Below the pieces are notes generated by a model. The model was not told the origin of the DNA. It saw nothing but the letters and a program-made list of their open reading frames with translations, and did no database searches. 43,145 nucleotides of DNA. It comes from Flavobacterium sp. (GTDB taxonomy: Bacteria; Bacteroidota; Bacteroidia; Flavobacteriales; Flavobacteriaceae). The stretch covers positions 1 to 43,145 of the forward strand of contig JASLID010000007.1 of assembly GCA_030153045.1 (NCBI GenBank), written 5' to 3'. The stretch's first letter is position 1. The number at the start of each line of letters is the position of its first letter. Positions 8,713 to 15,921 of this stretch are shown in pieces. Made by a program: the position numbers and the translations under genes.

Positions 8713-10023
8713 ATGAAAAAAATAGTTGCATTATTATTCCTGAGTTTTGTTATTCCTGTTTCAGCCCAACAGAAATCACGTTTTGACAAAATAGATAGTC
8801 TTTTGGTTTATCTAAATCAAAACAATAAATTCATGGGGCAATTAAGTATTCGTGAAAACGGGAATATTCTTTTTGAAAAAGCCTATGGTTATGCTGATCT
8901 AGATGCAAAAATAAAAGCGAATGGTCAAACCAAGTACAAAATAGGTTCTGTTACCAAAACCTTTACCGCTGTAATGATTATGCAGTTGATTGAAGAGCGT
9001 AAATTGAAATTAGATGCCAAATTATCAAAATTTTATCCGCAAATTCAAAATGCCAACAAAATAACTATTCATGATTTGTTGCATCAGAGAACCGGAATTA
9101 TCGATTACTTGAATGCCGACACTACAATAGTGGCCCAAAAAGCATATTCTAAAGATGAAATGATGGCTAAAATTGCCGGTTACAATTCGCTTTTTGAACC
9201 CAATTCAAAATTTGAGTACAGTAATTCCAATTACTATATTTTAGGTAGAATAATTGAAGACGTAACCAAACAGGATTATGCTTCAAACTTAACAGATCGA
9301 ATTCTTAAAAAGGCACAACTTCGAAACACTTCGATTTCGGCTACTGTTGATGTAGCAAATAACGAAAGCTATTCTTATAACTTTCTCGACAATAAATGGA
9401 CTAAAATAAAAGAGTGGGATATGTCTTTGGTTTTTGGAGCGGGTCATATTTATTCAACAGCATCCGATTTAACTCAATTCATGAATGCTGTTTTTAATGG
9501 GATTTTGGTTAAAAAGACATCGCTTGATGAAATGATCAAACTGGAACAATCTTACGGAAAAGGATTGCTTACACTGCCTTTTGCGCAAAGAAAATTCTAC
9601 GGACACACAGGTGGTATCGAAGGTTTCCGCTCGGTAGTAGGGTATTATCCTGCCGAAAAACTGGGAATTTCATTAATTGTCAATGGAGATAATTTTAACC
9701 GAAATGACATTATGATAGGCATACTAAGTATTTATTATAAAATGCCTTATCAATTCCCCAATGTGATAACCTATGATGTTAAACCGGAAATCTTAACTTC
9801 TTACGAAGGTGTTTATGCTTCAAAACAATTGCCTATAAAAATCACGATTAAAAATGTAAATGGCGAACTTATTGGACAAGGAACTGATCAGCCTACTTTT
9901 GGGTTAAATCCAATTAGCAATACTGAGTTTGTTTTTGATTCGGCTGGTGTTAAACTTATTTTCGAAGGCAATAAAATGACCTTAAAACAAGGCGGTGCCG
10001 AATATTTATTTACCAAAGAATAA
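8713..10023 (+). CDS. Secreted serine hydrolase, class C beta-lactamase / PBP-like
   Basis: This 436-residue protein begins with a Sec signal peptide (KKIVALLFLSFVIPVSA, cleavage before QQ). The catalytic motifs of the AmpC/D,D-peptidase fold are present: SxxK at Ser79-Val-Thr-Lys82, YxN at Tyr169-Ser-Asn171, and HTGG at 298-301 in the KTG position. A C-terminal beta-rich domain of about 90 residues follows, as in many Bacteroidota members. Related enzymes are D-aminopeptidases, esterases or D,D-carboxypeptidases; substrate cannot be told from sequence, and the general family gives no reason to assume antibiotic resistance. It probably acts in the periplasm. It is 15 bases after polA and may be co-transcribed. 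Its stop directly abuts the stop of the opposite-strand LacI gene. Confidence 0.92.
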   Translation: MKKIVALLFLSFVIPVSAQQKSRFDKIDSLLVYLNQNNKFMGQLSIRENGNILFEKAYGYADLDAKIKANGQTKYKIGSVTKTFTAVMIMQLIEERKLKLDAKLSKFYPQIQNANKITIHDLLHQRTGIIDYLNADTTIVAQKAYSKDEMMAKIAGYNSLFEPNSKFEYSNSNYYILGRIIEDVTKQDYASNLTDRILKKAQLRNTSISATVDVANNESYSYNFLDNKWTKIKEWDMSLVFGAGHIYSTASDLTQFMNAVFNGILVKKTSLDEMIKLEQSYGKGLLTLPFAQRKFYGHTGGIEGFRSVVGYYPAEKLGISLIVNGDNFNRNDIMIGILSIYYKMPYQFPNVITYDVKPEILTSYEGVYASKQLPIKITIKNVNGELIGQGTDQPTFGLNPISNTEFVFDSAGVKLIFEGNKMTLKQGGAEYLFTKE

Positions 10024-11049
10024 TTACTTTGGTTTTCTAACTGAATCGCGATAACGAAGTTCCGTTTTGATAACAGTAGTTACGTAAACATGCTTTTCGG
10101 AAACATTCTCCAGTTTATCAATTAAAAGTTTAGCTGCCTCGCGACCTATTTCAGGTCCGTGTTGACTTACTGTTGCTAAACTTGGTGTCAATCGTCGTGA
10201 CCAAAGCCCGTCTGCAAATCCTATAATGCTTAATTCATCTGGGATTTTATATCCGTTTTTTACGGCTAATTTCATTGCCATGGTAGAAGAGTGTTCATCG
10301 AGAGCAAAAATACCATCCACATTTTTAGATTCTATCAGTTGTTGCAACCTAACGTCAAATTCATCTACTGATGTCGTTCTAATAATTAAGTTTTCATCGA
10401 CTTTAATTTTATTGTTCTCCAGCGCTTTCAAATAGCCATTGGCTCGAAGTTTAGAAACACTCAGATCATCCGAACAAGTCAACAATGCAATTTTTTTGCA
10501 ACCAGTGCTTATAAGATGTTCGGTTGCATGTACCGCTGAATCAAAATCATCCACAATGACTTTATCGCAGTTAATCCCGTCCGATATCCGATCAAACATC
10601 ACCACAGGAATTCCATCTCTCAAAATTTCTTTAAAATGAGAAATGTCTTCTTTTTTCTGTGTTTCTTCGGCAATAGAAAGGATAAACCCGTCAACCGTAC
10701 CGCTGCTCAAAAGTGCAATGGCTTGCTTTTCTTTTTCGAACGATTCATTCGAAATATAAGTAATCACATTATACCCTTTGCCGTTCGCGTATTTTTCAAT
10801 ACCGCTAAAAACTTTGGCAAAAAAAGGATTCAATATATTCGGAATAATAACGCCTATAGTGTTAGTGCGCTGATTTTTAAGATTTTGAGCCATGCTATTA
10901 GGCTTGTAGTTTCTAATCTTGGCAAATTCTTTAATCTTAATTTTAGTGGCGTCGCTAATTTCCGGACTGTCACTCAATGCCTTCGAAACCGTCGAAACCG
11001 AAACGCCTAAATCCTGTGCTATTTGCTTTAAAGTAGCTTTTGCTTTCAT
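10024..11049 (-). CDS. LacI-family transcriptional regulator
   Basis: This is a 341-residue regulator. The N-terminal helix-turn-helix is TLKQIAQDLGVSVSTVSKAL, followed by the hinge helix region NSMAQNLKNQRTNTIGVIIP. The rest is a periplasmic-binding-protein-like effector domain, with FADGLWSRRLTPSLATVSQ typical of the sugar-sensing group. It binds an operator and responds to a small ligand, usually a sugar. ATG 11049 is chosen because it starts at the HTH; an extension upstream would encode a hydrophobic stretch and run into an intergenic repeat. No sugar-use operon is adjacent, so its target must be elsewhere. No clear promoter was found. Confidence 0.93.
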   Translation of the reverse strand: MKAKATLKQIAQDLGVSVSTVSKALSDSPEISDATKIKIKEFAKIRNYKPNSMAQNLKNQRTNTIGVIIPNILNPFFAKVFSGIEKYANGKGYNVITYISNESFEKEKQAIALLSSGTVDGFILSIAEETQKKEDISHFKEILRDGIPVVMFDRISDGINCDKVIVDDFDSAVHATEHLISTGCKKIALLTCSDDLSVSKLRANGYLKALENNKIKVDENLIIRTTSVDEFDVRLQQLIESKNVDGIFALDEHSSTMAMKLAVKNGYKIPDELSIIGFADGLWSRRLTPSLATVSQHGPEIGREAAKLLIDKLENVSEKHVYVTTVIKTELRYRDSVRKPK

Positions 11050-11120
11050 TACATATAATATATCAATGTAAAAATAACAAATAAAAAGCAGTATCAGGAG
11101 CGAAAGTTTTGGCGAATCTG

Positions 11121-11214
11121 CCATCCGTATTCCCGCTGTTCATTTCAATCTTTTAGTTTGATGTGGCGTAGCCAACTCAAACTAAAAGGATTTCCATTTC
11201 CATCGGGGCTAAAT
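11121..11214 (+). repeat. Intergenic repeat element, copy 1 (hairpin core)
   Basis: Conserved ends are ATCCGTATTCCCGCTGTTCA on the left and CCATCGGGGCTAAAT on the right; both recur at 15750-15818. Between them is a perfect 12-bp inverted repeat (11150-11161 with 11177-11188), whose loop contains a second stem TGGC/GCCA (11164-11167 with 11171-11174). Similar elements are, to my recollection, common between genes in Flavobacterium. The function is unknown. Confidence 0.75.
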
Positions 11215-11277
11215 AATGATCCATAGTGTATTTATAAATGTCTGAATAGCAACAAAAAAAGAAATTTTAAGATGCTA

Positions 11278-11308
11278 TTTGGTTTGTAAAGAAATAATTG
11301 TACTTTTG
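11278..11308 (+). promoter_or_regulatory. Promoter of rplM-rpsI
   Basis: TTTG (11278-11281), a 19-base spacer and TACTTTTG (11301-11308) give a complete match to the Bacteroidota promoter consensus. It lies about 46 bases before the rplM start codon. Confidence 0.8.
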
Positions 11309-11353
11309 CACTCCCTTTATTGGGAATGGAATGTTTAATTAAAATAAATTATT

Positions 11354-11809
11354 GTGAACACATTAAGCTACAAGACAATGTCAGCAAACAAAGCCACTGT
11401 TACGAAAGAGTGGATTGTTGTAGATGCTGAAGGTCATAACTTAGGACGTTTATCTTCAAAAGTCGCTATGATTTTAAGAGGTAAATACAAGCCAAGTTAC
11501 ACACCGCACGTGGACTGTGGAGATAACGTTATCGTTATCAATGCAGAAAAAATCAACCTTACAGGTAACAAACTTGACGAGAAAACTTACATCCGTCACA
11601 CAGGTTATCCAGGAGGACAAAGAAGCTTGACTGCTAAAGTAATGCAACAAAAAAACCCTGCATTATTAGTAGAAAAAGCTGTAAAAGGAATGTTGCCTAA
11701 AAACAAATTAGGAGCTGAACTTTTCAGAAATCTAAATGTTGTTGTTGGTTCAGAGCACAAACAAGGCGCTCAAAAACCAAGAACAGTTAACTTAAACGAT
11801 CTAAAATAA
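11354..11809 (+). CDS. rplM: 50S ribosomal protein L13
   Basis: This 151-residue protein is a full-length L13, an early assembly protein of the large ribosomal subunit. Recognisable stretches are TKEWIVVDAEGHNLGRLSSK, GKYKPSYTPHVDCGDNVIVI, HTGYPGGQRS and the basic C-terminal part AVKGMLPKNKLG. The start is GTG at 11354, giving NTLSYKT before the conserved core. That extension is present in flavobacterial L13, which favours GTG over the ATG eight codons later. It overlaps rpsI by one base (TAATG), as expected for the conserved L13-S9 pair. Confidence 0.97.
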   Translation: MNTLSYKTMSANKATVTKEWIVVDAEGHNLGRLSSKVAMILRGKYKPSYTPHVDCGDNVIVINAEKINLTGNKLDEKTYIRHTGYPGGQRSLTAKVMQQKNPALLVEKAVKGMLPKNKLGAELFRNLNVVVGSEHKQGAQKPRTVNLNDLK

Positions 11810-12195
11810 TGGCAGTTATTCACAAAATCGGTAGAAGAAAAACCGCAGTTGCACGTGTATACGTTTCAGAAGGAACTGGAACTATCACTGTAAACAAAAG
11901 AGCATTTGCTACTTATTTCCCAACAGCAACTTTGCAGTACAAAGTTTTACAGCCAATGACATTGACTGAAAACGCAACTAACTATGATGTAAAAATCAAT
12001 GTGTACGGTGGTGGTTCAACAGGACAAGCTGAGGCTGTTCGTATGGCTATCGCAAGAGCAATGTGTGAAGTTGGAGAAGGAAACAGAGCAATCTTAAAAC
12101 CTGAAGGATTATTAACGAGAGACCCAAGAATGGTTGAACGTAAAAAATTCGGACAGAAAAAAGCTCGTAAGAGATTCCAATTCTCTAAACGTTAA
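11809..12195 (+). CDS. rpsI: 30S ribosomal protein S9
   Basis: This is a 128-residue S9. It starts with IHKIGRRKTAVARVYV, contains GGGSTGQAEAVRMAIARA, and ends with the basic tail KKARKRFQFSKR that reaches the tRNA-binding sites of the small subunit. The ATG overlaps the rplM stop by one base, so translation is probably coupled. It shares the rplM promoter. Confidence 0.98.
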   Translation: MAVIHKIGRRKTAVARVYVSEGTGTITVNKRAFATYFPTATLQYKVLQPMTLTENATNYDVKINVYGGGSTGQAEAVRMAIARAMCEVGEGNRAILKPEGLLTRDPRMVERKKFGQKKARKRFQFSKR

Positions 12196-12234
12196 TATTT
12201 ATTTATTATTAAAAAAACTCAGTTATTGTTGCTC

Positions 12235-12250
12235 TCCTACCGAGGTAGGA
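12235..12250 (+). promoter_or_regulatory. Hairpin in the rpsB leader
   Basis: A 6-bp GC-containing stem TCCTAC/GTAGGA closes a CGAG loop in the 141-base rpsI-rpsB gap. A second pairing, GAATTAG (12249-12255) with CTAATTC (12307-12313), could close a larger structure near the start codon. A leader bound by S2 for autoregulation is possible but inferred. Confidence 0.4.
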
Positions 12251-12336
12251 ATTAGTTTAGCATCTAAATGGTTAAGACCTGATTTCAAATCGCTACTTAA
12301 TCATTGCTAATTCAACAGAACGTAAACTATTACAAA

Positions 12337-13125
12337 ATGGCAAATAAAGTAGAAGTTAAAGACTTACTAGAAGCAGGTGTTCACTTCGGACACATGACTA
12401 GAAAATGGGATCCAAACATGGCCCCTTACATCTATATGGAGCGTAATGGAATTCACATTATCAATCTATATAAAACTGCAGCAAAAATTGAAGAGGCTAA
12501 CGAAGCCATGAAAAAAATTGCTGCATCAGGTAGAAAAATACTTTTCGTAGCTACCAAAAAACAAGCAAAAGACATCGTAGCTGAAAAAGCTGCCGCTGCT
12601 AACATGCCTTACATCACTGAAAGATGGCCTGGTGGTATGTTGACAAATTTCGTTACTATCCGTAAAGCTGTTAAGAAAATGGCTTCTATCGACAGAATGA
12701 AAAAAGACGGTACTTTCATGACTTTGTCTAAAAAAGAACGTTTACAAGTTGATCGTTTACGTGCAAAATTAGAGAAGAACTTAGGTTCTATCGCTGATAT
12801 GTCAAGATTGCCTGCTGCATTATTCGTAGTAGATATCAAAGCTGAACACATCGCAATAAAAGAAGCTCAAAAATTAAACATTCCAGTTTTCGCAATGGTT
12901 GATACCAACTCTGACCCACGTCTAGTTGATTATGTAATCCCTGCAAATGACGATGCTTCTAAATCTATTGATAAAGTTTTATCACTTGTAACTGCTGCAG
13001 TTATCGAAGGTCTTGCAAACAGAACTTCAGATAAAGAAGAAGTTAAAGGTGACGAAGCTGTTGCTGAAGTTGAAGAAACTGCTGCTCCTGCAGTAGAAGC
13101 TCCAACAGCTGCAACTGAAGAATAA
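12337..13125 (+). CDS. rpsB: 30S ribosomal protein S2
   Basis: This 262-residue S2 starts ANKVEVKDLLEAGVHFGH, the conserved N-terminus, which fixes ATG 12337 over an upstream in-frame TTG. Further S2 signatures are RWPGGMLTNFVTIRKA, ALFVVDIKAEHIAIKEA and PVFAMVDTNSDP. The C-terminus is an acidic, Ala/Glu-rich tail of about 40 residues, as seen in other Bacteroidota S2 proteins. tsf follows after 113 bases, the widespread S2-EF-Ts order. A long AT-rich inverted repeat lies in that gap. Confidence 0.98.
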   Translation: MANKVEVKDLLEAGVHFGHMTRKWDPNMAPYIYMERNGIHIINLYKTAAKIEEANEAMKKIAASGRKILFVATKKQAKDIVAEKAAAANMPYITERWPGGMLTNFVTIRKAVKKMASIDRMKKDGTFMTLSKKERLQVDRLRAKLEKNLGSIADMSRLPAALFVVDIKAEHIAIKEAQKLNIPVFAMVDTNSDPRLVDYVIPANDDASKSIDKVLSLVTAAVIEGLANRTSDKEEVKGDEAVAEVEETAAPAVEAPTAATEE

Positions 13126-13133
13126 ATCAGAAC

Positions 13134-13198
13134 AATTACGAATTATGAATTTAGAATTATGTGAGTTTTGCGTAATTCGTAATTTGTAATTCGTAATT
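13134..13198. repeat. Long AT-rich inverted repeat between rpsB and tsf
   Basis: A 28-base left arm (13134-13161) pairs with 13171-13198 at 23 of 28 positions, with a 9-base loop. Both arms are built from repeats of the unit AATTACG/CGTAATT. Transcribed, this makes a long hairpin between two cotranscribed genes. There is no T-run directly after it, so it is not a classic terminator. Confidence 0.65.
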
Positions 13199-13238
13199 TC
13201 TTTTAAAAGAATTTTTAATCTTAAAATAAAAAAACAAA

Positions 13239-14201
13239 ATGGCAACAATTACTGCTGCAGACGTAAATAAATTAAGACAAACTACAGGTGCCGGAATGAT
13301 GGACTGTAAAAAAGCTTTAGTTGAAGCTGATGGAGATTTCGATAAAGCTATACAAAACCTCAGAGAAAAAGGACAAAAAGTTGCTGCTAACCGTTCTGAC
13401 CGTGAGTCTTCTGAAGGAGCTGCGGTTTCTTTTATTAATGCTGACAACACTAAAGGAGCAATCATTACTTTAAACTGCGAAACTGATTTCGTAGGTAAAA
13501 ATGAAGCTTTCGTTACTTTAGCTAAAGAATTAGTTGAAAGAGCAATCAACTTCTCTTCTAAAGAAGAATTCTTAGCTTCAGATTTTAATGGAATCACTGT
13601 AGCTGAGAAATTAATCGAGCAAACTGGTGTTATCGGTGAAAAAATCGAAATTGGTGGTTTTGAAATCGTAGAAGGTGCTTTCGTTGGATCTTACGTTCAC
13701 GTTAACAAAATTGCTGCATTAACAGCTATTTCTGCAAAAATTGACAACGCTGAAACTTTAACTAAAGATATCTCTATGCAAGTTGCATCTATGGGAGCGG
13801 ATACCTTATCTTACAAAGATTTTGATCCATCTTTCGTTGCTTCTGAACTTGCTGCGCGTATTGCTGTAATTGAAAAAGAAAATGAAGAAGCAAAACGTTT
13901 AGGAAAAACGTTGAAAAATGTTCCTAAATATATCTCTTTCTCTCAATTGACTCCAGAAGTTTTAAAACAAGCGGAAGAAGATGCTAAAGCTGAATTAAAA
14001 GCGGAAGGGAAACCAGAACAAATTTGGGATAAAATTATTCCAGGAAAAGTGCAACGTTTCATCTCTGACAATACTACTTTAGATCAAGAAAAAGCATTAC
14101 TAGATCAAAACTTCATCAAAGATGACAGTAAAAAAGTGGGTGATTACGTTAAAGGATTCAACGTTGAAATTACAAGTTTCAAAAGAGTTGCTTTAGGATA
14201 A
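13239..14201 (+). CDS. tsf: Translation elongation factor Ts
   Basis: This 320-residue EF-Ts is the guanine nucleotide exchange factor of EF-Tu. The N-terminal UBA-like module is AADVNKLRQTTGAGMMDCKK followed by ALVEADGDFDKAI. The core contains LNCETDFVGKNEAF, the TDFV motif that contacts EF-Tu, and GSYVHVNKIAALTAI. The length is that of Bacteroidota EF-Ts with the extended second subdomain. It is downstream of rpsB and is followed by a strong terminator, so it closes the ribosomal unit. Confidence 0.98.
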   Translation: MATITAADVNKLRQTTGAGMMDCKKALVEADGDFDKAIQNLREKGQKVAANRSDRESSEGAAVSFINADNTKGAIITLNCETDFVGKNEAFVTLAKELVERAINFSSKEEFLASDFNGITVAEKLIEQTGVIGEKIEIGGFEIVEGAFVGSYVHVNKIAALTAISAKIDNAETLTKDISMQVASMGADTLSYKDFDPSFVASELAARIAVIEKENEEAKRLGKTLKNVPKYISFSQLTPEVLKQAEEDAKAELKAEGKPEQIWDKIIPGKVQRFISDNTTLDQEKALLDQNFIKDDSKKVGDYVKGFNVEITSFKRVALG

Positions 14202-14234
14202 TATATTCTATTCTGAAATTTCAGAATTAGTAAA

Positions 14235-14269
14235 AAAACCCTGTCGAAAGACGGGGTTTTTATTTTTTT
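14235..14269 (+). terminator. Intrinsic terminator after tsf
   Basis: An 11-bp stem (14235-14245 with 14250-14260, one G-T wobble) closes a GAAA tetraloop and is followed by a T-rich run. It lies 33 bases after the tsf stop. Confidence 0.9.
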
Positions 14270-14291
14270 AAATACTCAATACGGACCATTT

Positions 14292-14322
14292 TTCGTTATC
14301 AAAATTATAAACACTATCTTTG
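14292..14322 (+). promoter_or_regulatory. Promoter of the pseudouridine synthase gene
   Basis: TTCG (14292-14295, one mismatch to TTTG), a 19-base spacer and TATCTTTG (14315-14322, perfect TAnnTTTG) are followed by a leader of about 45 bases to ATG 14372. Confidence 0.7.
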
Positions 14323-14371
14323 CAGATTCGAGATCATAAGATCTAATTGACGAAGTAAATTAAATGAAGTT

Positions 14372-15277
14372 ATGAATAATTCAGGAGGCAATAAACGTGG
14401 TGGTTCAAGACCTAGTAGCTCAAGACCAAGTTCTAATAAGCCAAAACCTGCTATGGCGAAGCGTGCGCAAGGGCCTAAAAAAGCAAAACCAACTGTAAAA
14501 GTTGACGAAAAAGCGGCTGAAAAAGTGGCTAAAAAGCCAAACCCTACTGCAAAAAGACCTAAAAATGCAGACGAAATCCGTTTGAATAAATACATTTCAA
14601 ACTCAGGAGCTTGTTCTCGTCGTGATGCAGATATCTATATCCAATCTGGTAACGTAAAAGTAAATGGAATTCCTGTAACCGAAATGGGTTATATGGTAAA
14701 GCCAGGCGATGTGGTTAATTTCGATGGAATGACATTGATACCAGAACGCAAAGAATATTTGTTGTTGAATAAGCCTAAAAACTTTACAACTTCAGTTGAT
14801 GAAAACGAATTGCATAGAAATGTTTTCGAATTGGTTCGTACCGCTACAAAAGCGCAAATTCAGCCAGTAGGTCGTATGGACAAAAACACAACAGGTTTGT
14901 TATTGTTTACCAACGATACGGACATGATTAGAAAATTCAGTTTACCGAATCAAAAATCATCAAAAATATACCAAGTTTCGTTAGATAAAAACTTGAAATT
15001 TGAAGACTTAGAAAAAATTTCAAACGGAGTAACACTTGACGGGCACAGACTTTTCGTAGAAGAAATCAGTTACATCGAAAATGAGCCAAAAACAGAAATT
15101 GGTTTAAAACTAAGAACTTCAAATGTAAAAGTTGTTCGCGCTATTTTTGAAAGCTTCAAATACGACGTAATTAAAATCGACAGAGTCGCTTTTGCAGGAT
15201 TGACCAAGAAGAATTTACCTCGAGGCAATTGGCGCTTTTTGACAGAACAGGAAATTATTAATTTGAAAAACGTATAA
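14372..15277 (+). CDS. RsuA/RluB-family pseudouridine synthase
   Basis: This is a 301-residue protein. Residues 1-70 are a Lys/Pro/Ser/Arg-rich, disordered, basic extension that probably binds RNA. An S4 domain follows (IRLNKYISNSGACSRRDAD to about residue 125), then the catalytic domain with LLLNKPKN and GRMDKNTTGLLLFTND, where Asp170 is the catalytic aspartate. The family makes pseudouridine in 16S or 23S rRNA; which rRNA site is modified cannot be told from sequence. It is cytoplasmic. It has its own promoter and is followed by a hairpin terminator. The basic N-terminal extension is usual in Bacteroidota members. Confidence 0.94.
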   Translation: MNNSGGNKRGGSRPSSSRPSSNKPKPAMAKRAQGPKKAKPTVKVDEKAAEKVAKKPNPTAKRPKNADEIRLNKYISNSGACSRRDADIYIQSGNVKVNGIPVTEMGYMVKPGDVVNFDGMTLIPERKEYLLLNKPKNFTTSVDENELHRNVFELVRTATKAQIQPVGRMDKNTTGLLLFTNDTDMIRKFSLPNQKSSKIYQVSLDKNLKFEDLEKISNGVTLDGHRLFVEEISYIENEPKTEIGLKLRTSNVKVVRAIFESFKYDVIKIDRVAFAGLTKKNLPRGNWRFLTEQEIINLKNV

Positions 15278-15309
15278 GTTTCAAAACAATAAAATTTTAA
15301 TACATTATT

Positions 15310-15347
15310 AAATTCCTGCTATTGACAAAGTGGGAATTTCTTTTTTT
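15310..15347 (+). terminator. Probable terminator after the pseudouridine synthase gene
   Basis: A 7-bp stem AAATTCC/GGAATTT (15310-15316 with 15333-15339) has a 16-base loop and is followed by seven T. It is just upstream of the SnoaL-like gene at 15356. Confidence 0.6.
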
Positions 15348-15355
15348 AATACATT

Positions 15356-15718
15356 ATGACAGCAGAAACATTACAATCGATCGCTTTTCGTTGGTTTGAA
15401 AATTTCAACAACAAAGACTTAGAAAAATTATTGTCTCTTTATGATGACGAGGCGCAACATTTTAGTCCGAAACTCAAAATTCGTCAGCCAGAAACCAATG
15501 GTTTGGTTGTGGGTAAAGACGCTATGCGTATATGGTGGCAAGACGCTTTCGACAGATTGCCAACGCTGCATTACAAAGTAACATCGCTTACGGCTAATTC
15601 TGACCGTGTTTTTATGGAATATATCCGTCAAGTTAAGGGTGAGGAAGACATGCTTGTTGCGGAGGTCTTAGAAGTCCGTCACGGCAAGATTATTTCTTCT
15701 AGAGTGTACCACGGATAA
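15356..15718 (+). CDS. SnoaL-like / NTF2-fold protein
   Basis: This 120-residue protein fits the NTF2-like cone fold. Its N-terminal helix carries the usual FRWFENFNNKDLEKLLSLYD pattern (one copy per trial and catalysis site within a pocket), followed by a curved beta sheet ending EVLEVRHGKIISSRVYHG. Members act as isomerases, hydratases or ligand-binding proteins, and the substrate is unknown. The length is normal for a single domain and no signal peptide is visible. It lies between two terminators, so it may be transcribed alone. An intergenic repeat element follows. Confidence 0.8.
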   Translation: MTAETLQSIAFRWFENFNNKDLEKLLSLYDDEAQHFSPKLKIRQPETNGLVVGKDAMRIWWQDAFDRLPTLHYKVTSLTANSDRVFMEYIRQVKGEEDMLVAEVLEVRHGKIISSRVYHG

Positions 15719-15749
15719 TTTTTAGAGCGAACCATTCGGGTATTTTAGG

Positions 15750-15818
15750 AATCCATATTCCTGCTGTTCACTGTATCTCCCGCTGCGCGTGAGGATGCCG
15801 CTTCCATCAGGGCTAAAT
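15750..15818 (+). repeat. Intergenic repeat element, copy 2 (hairpin core)
   Basis: The left end ATCCATATTCCTGCTGTTCA and right end CCATCAGGGCTAAAT match copy 1 (11121-11214) with few changes. The core is different: a 7-bp stem CTCCCGC/GCGTGAG with one mismatch and a TGC loop. Conserved ends with a variable hairpin core define the element. Confidence 0.72.
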
Positions 15819-15821
15819 AGC

Positions 15822-15863
15822 AAACCATTAAACCTAACAAAATGTTAAGTTTGATGGTTTTTT
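15822..15863 (+). terminator. Intrinsic terminator upstream of the DUF885 gene
   Basis: A 17-base arm (15822-15838) pairs with 15844-15860, with two G-T wobbles and a 5-base loop, followed by T residues. It probably ends the SnoaL transcript after the repeat element. Confidence 0.75.
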
Positions 15864-15894
15864 GTTTTCAAATCATTCCGTTTTAGTAGCTTTA
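15861..15894 (+). promoter_or_regulatory. Weak candidate promoter of the DUF885 gene
   Basis: TTTG (15861-15864), a 22-base spacer and TAGCTTTA (15887-15894, one mismatch to TAnnTTTG) lie 28 bases before the ATG. The spacer is longer than usual. Confidence 0.35.
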
Positions 15895-15921
15895 CTCTTC
15901 AAATACTATCAATCATCAAAC

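Larger units (their letters stand above)
11050..11353. other. Intergenic region between lacI-type gene and rplM
   Basis: This 304-base gap holds the LacI leader (11050-11120), an intergenic repeat element with a strong hairpin (11121-11214), and the rplM promoter with a leader of about 45 bases (11278-11353). I found no convincing gene. The only small reading frame on the plus strand lies wholly within the repeat. Confidence 0.7.

Noticed and set aside
8713..10023. Reading the SxxK/YSN/HTGG protein as an antibiotic-resistance beta-lactamase
   Set aside because: Such motifs are shared by many esterases and peptidases, and the extra C-terminal domain and chromosomal context favour a housekeeping hydrolase.
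11050..11124. 25-residue N-terminal extension of the LacI-type regulator
   Set aside because: LacI proteins begin at the helix-turn-helix; the extension is hydrophobic and runs into the repeat element.
11161..11226. 21-codon reading frame (ATG to TAG) on the plus strand upstream of rplM
   Set aside because: It lies almost wholly in the intergenic repeat hairpin, has no promoter or family resemblance, and its sequence is dictated by the inverted repeat.
12304..12336. TTG start for rpsB 11 codons upstream
   Set aside because: S2 proteins begin at MANK-type N-termini; ATG 12337 matches this exactly.
15862..15921. TTG start for the DUF885 gene 20 codons upstream
   Set aside because: It overlaps the T-run of a terminator and would bury the lipoprotein signal that starts at ATG 15922.
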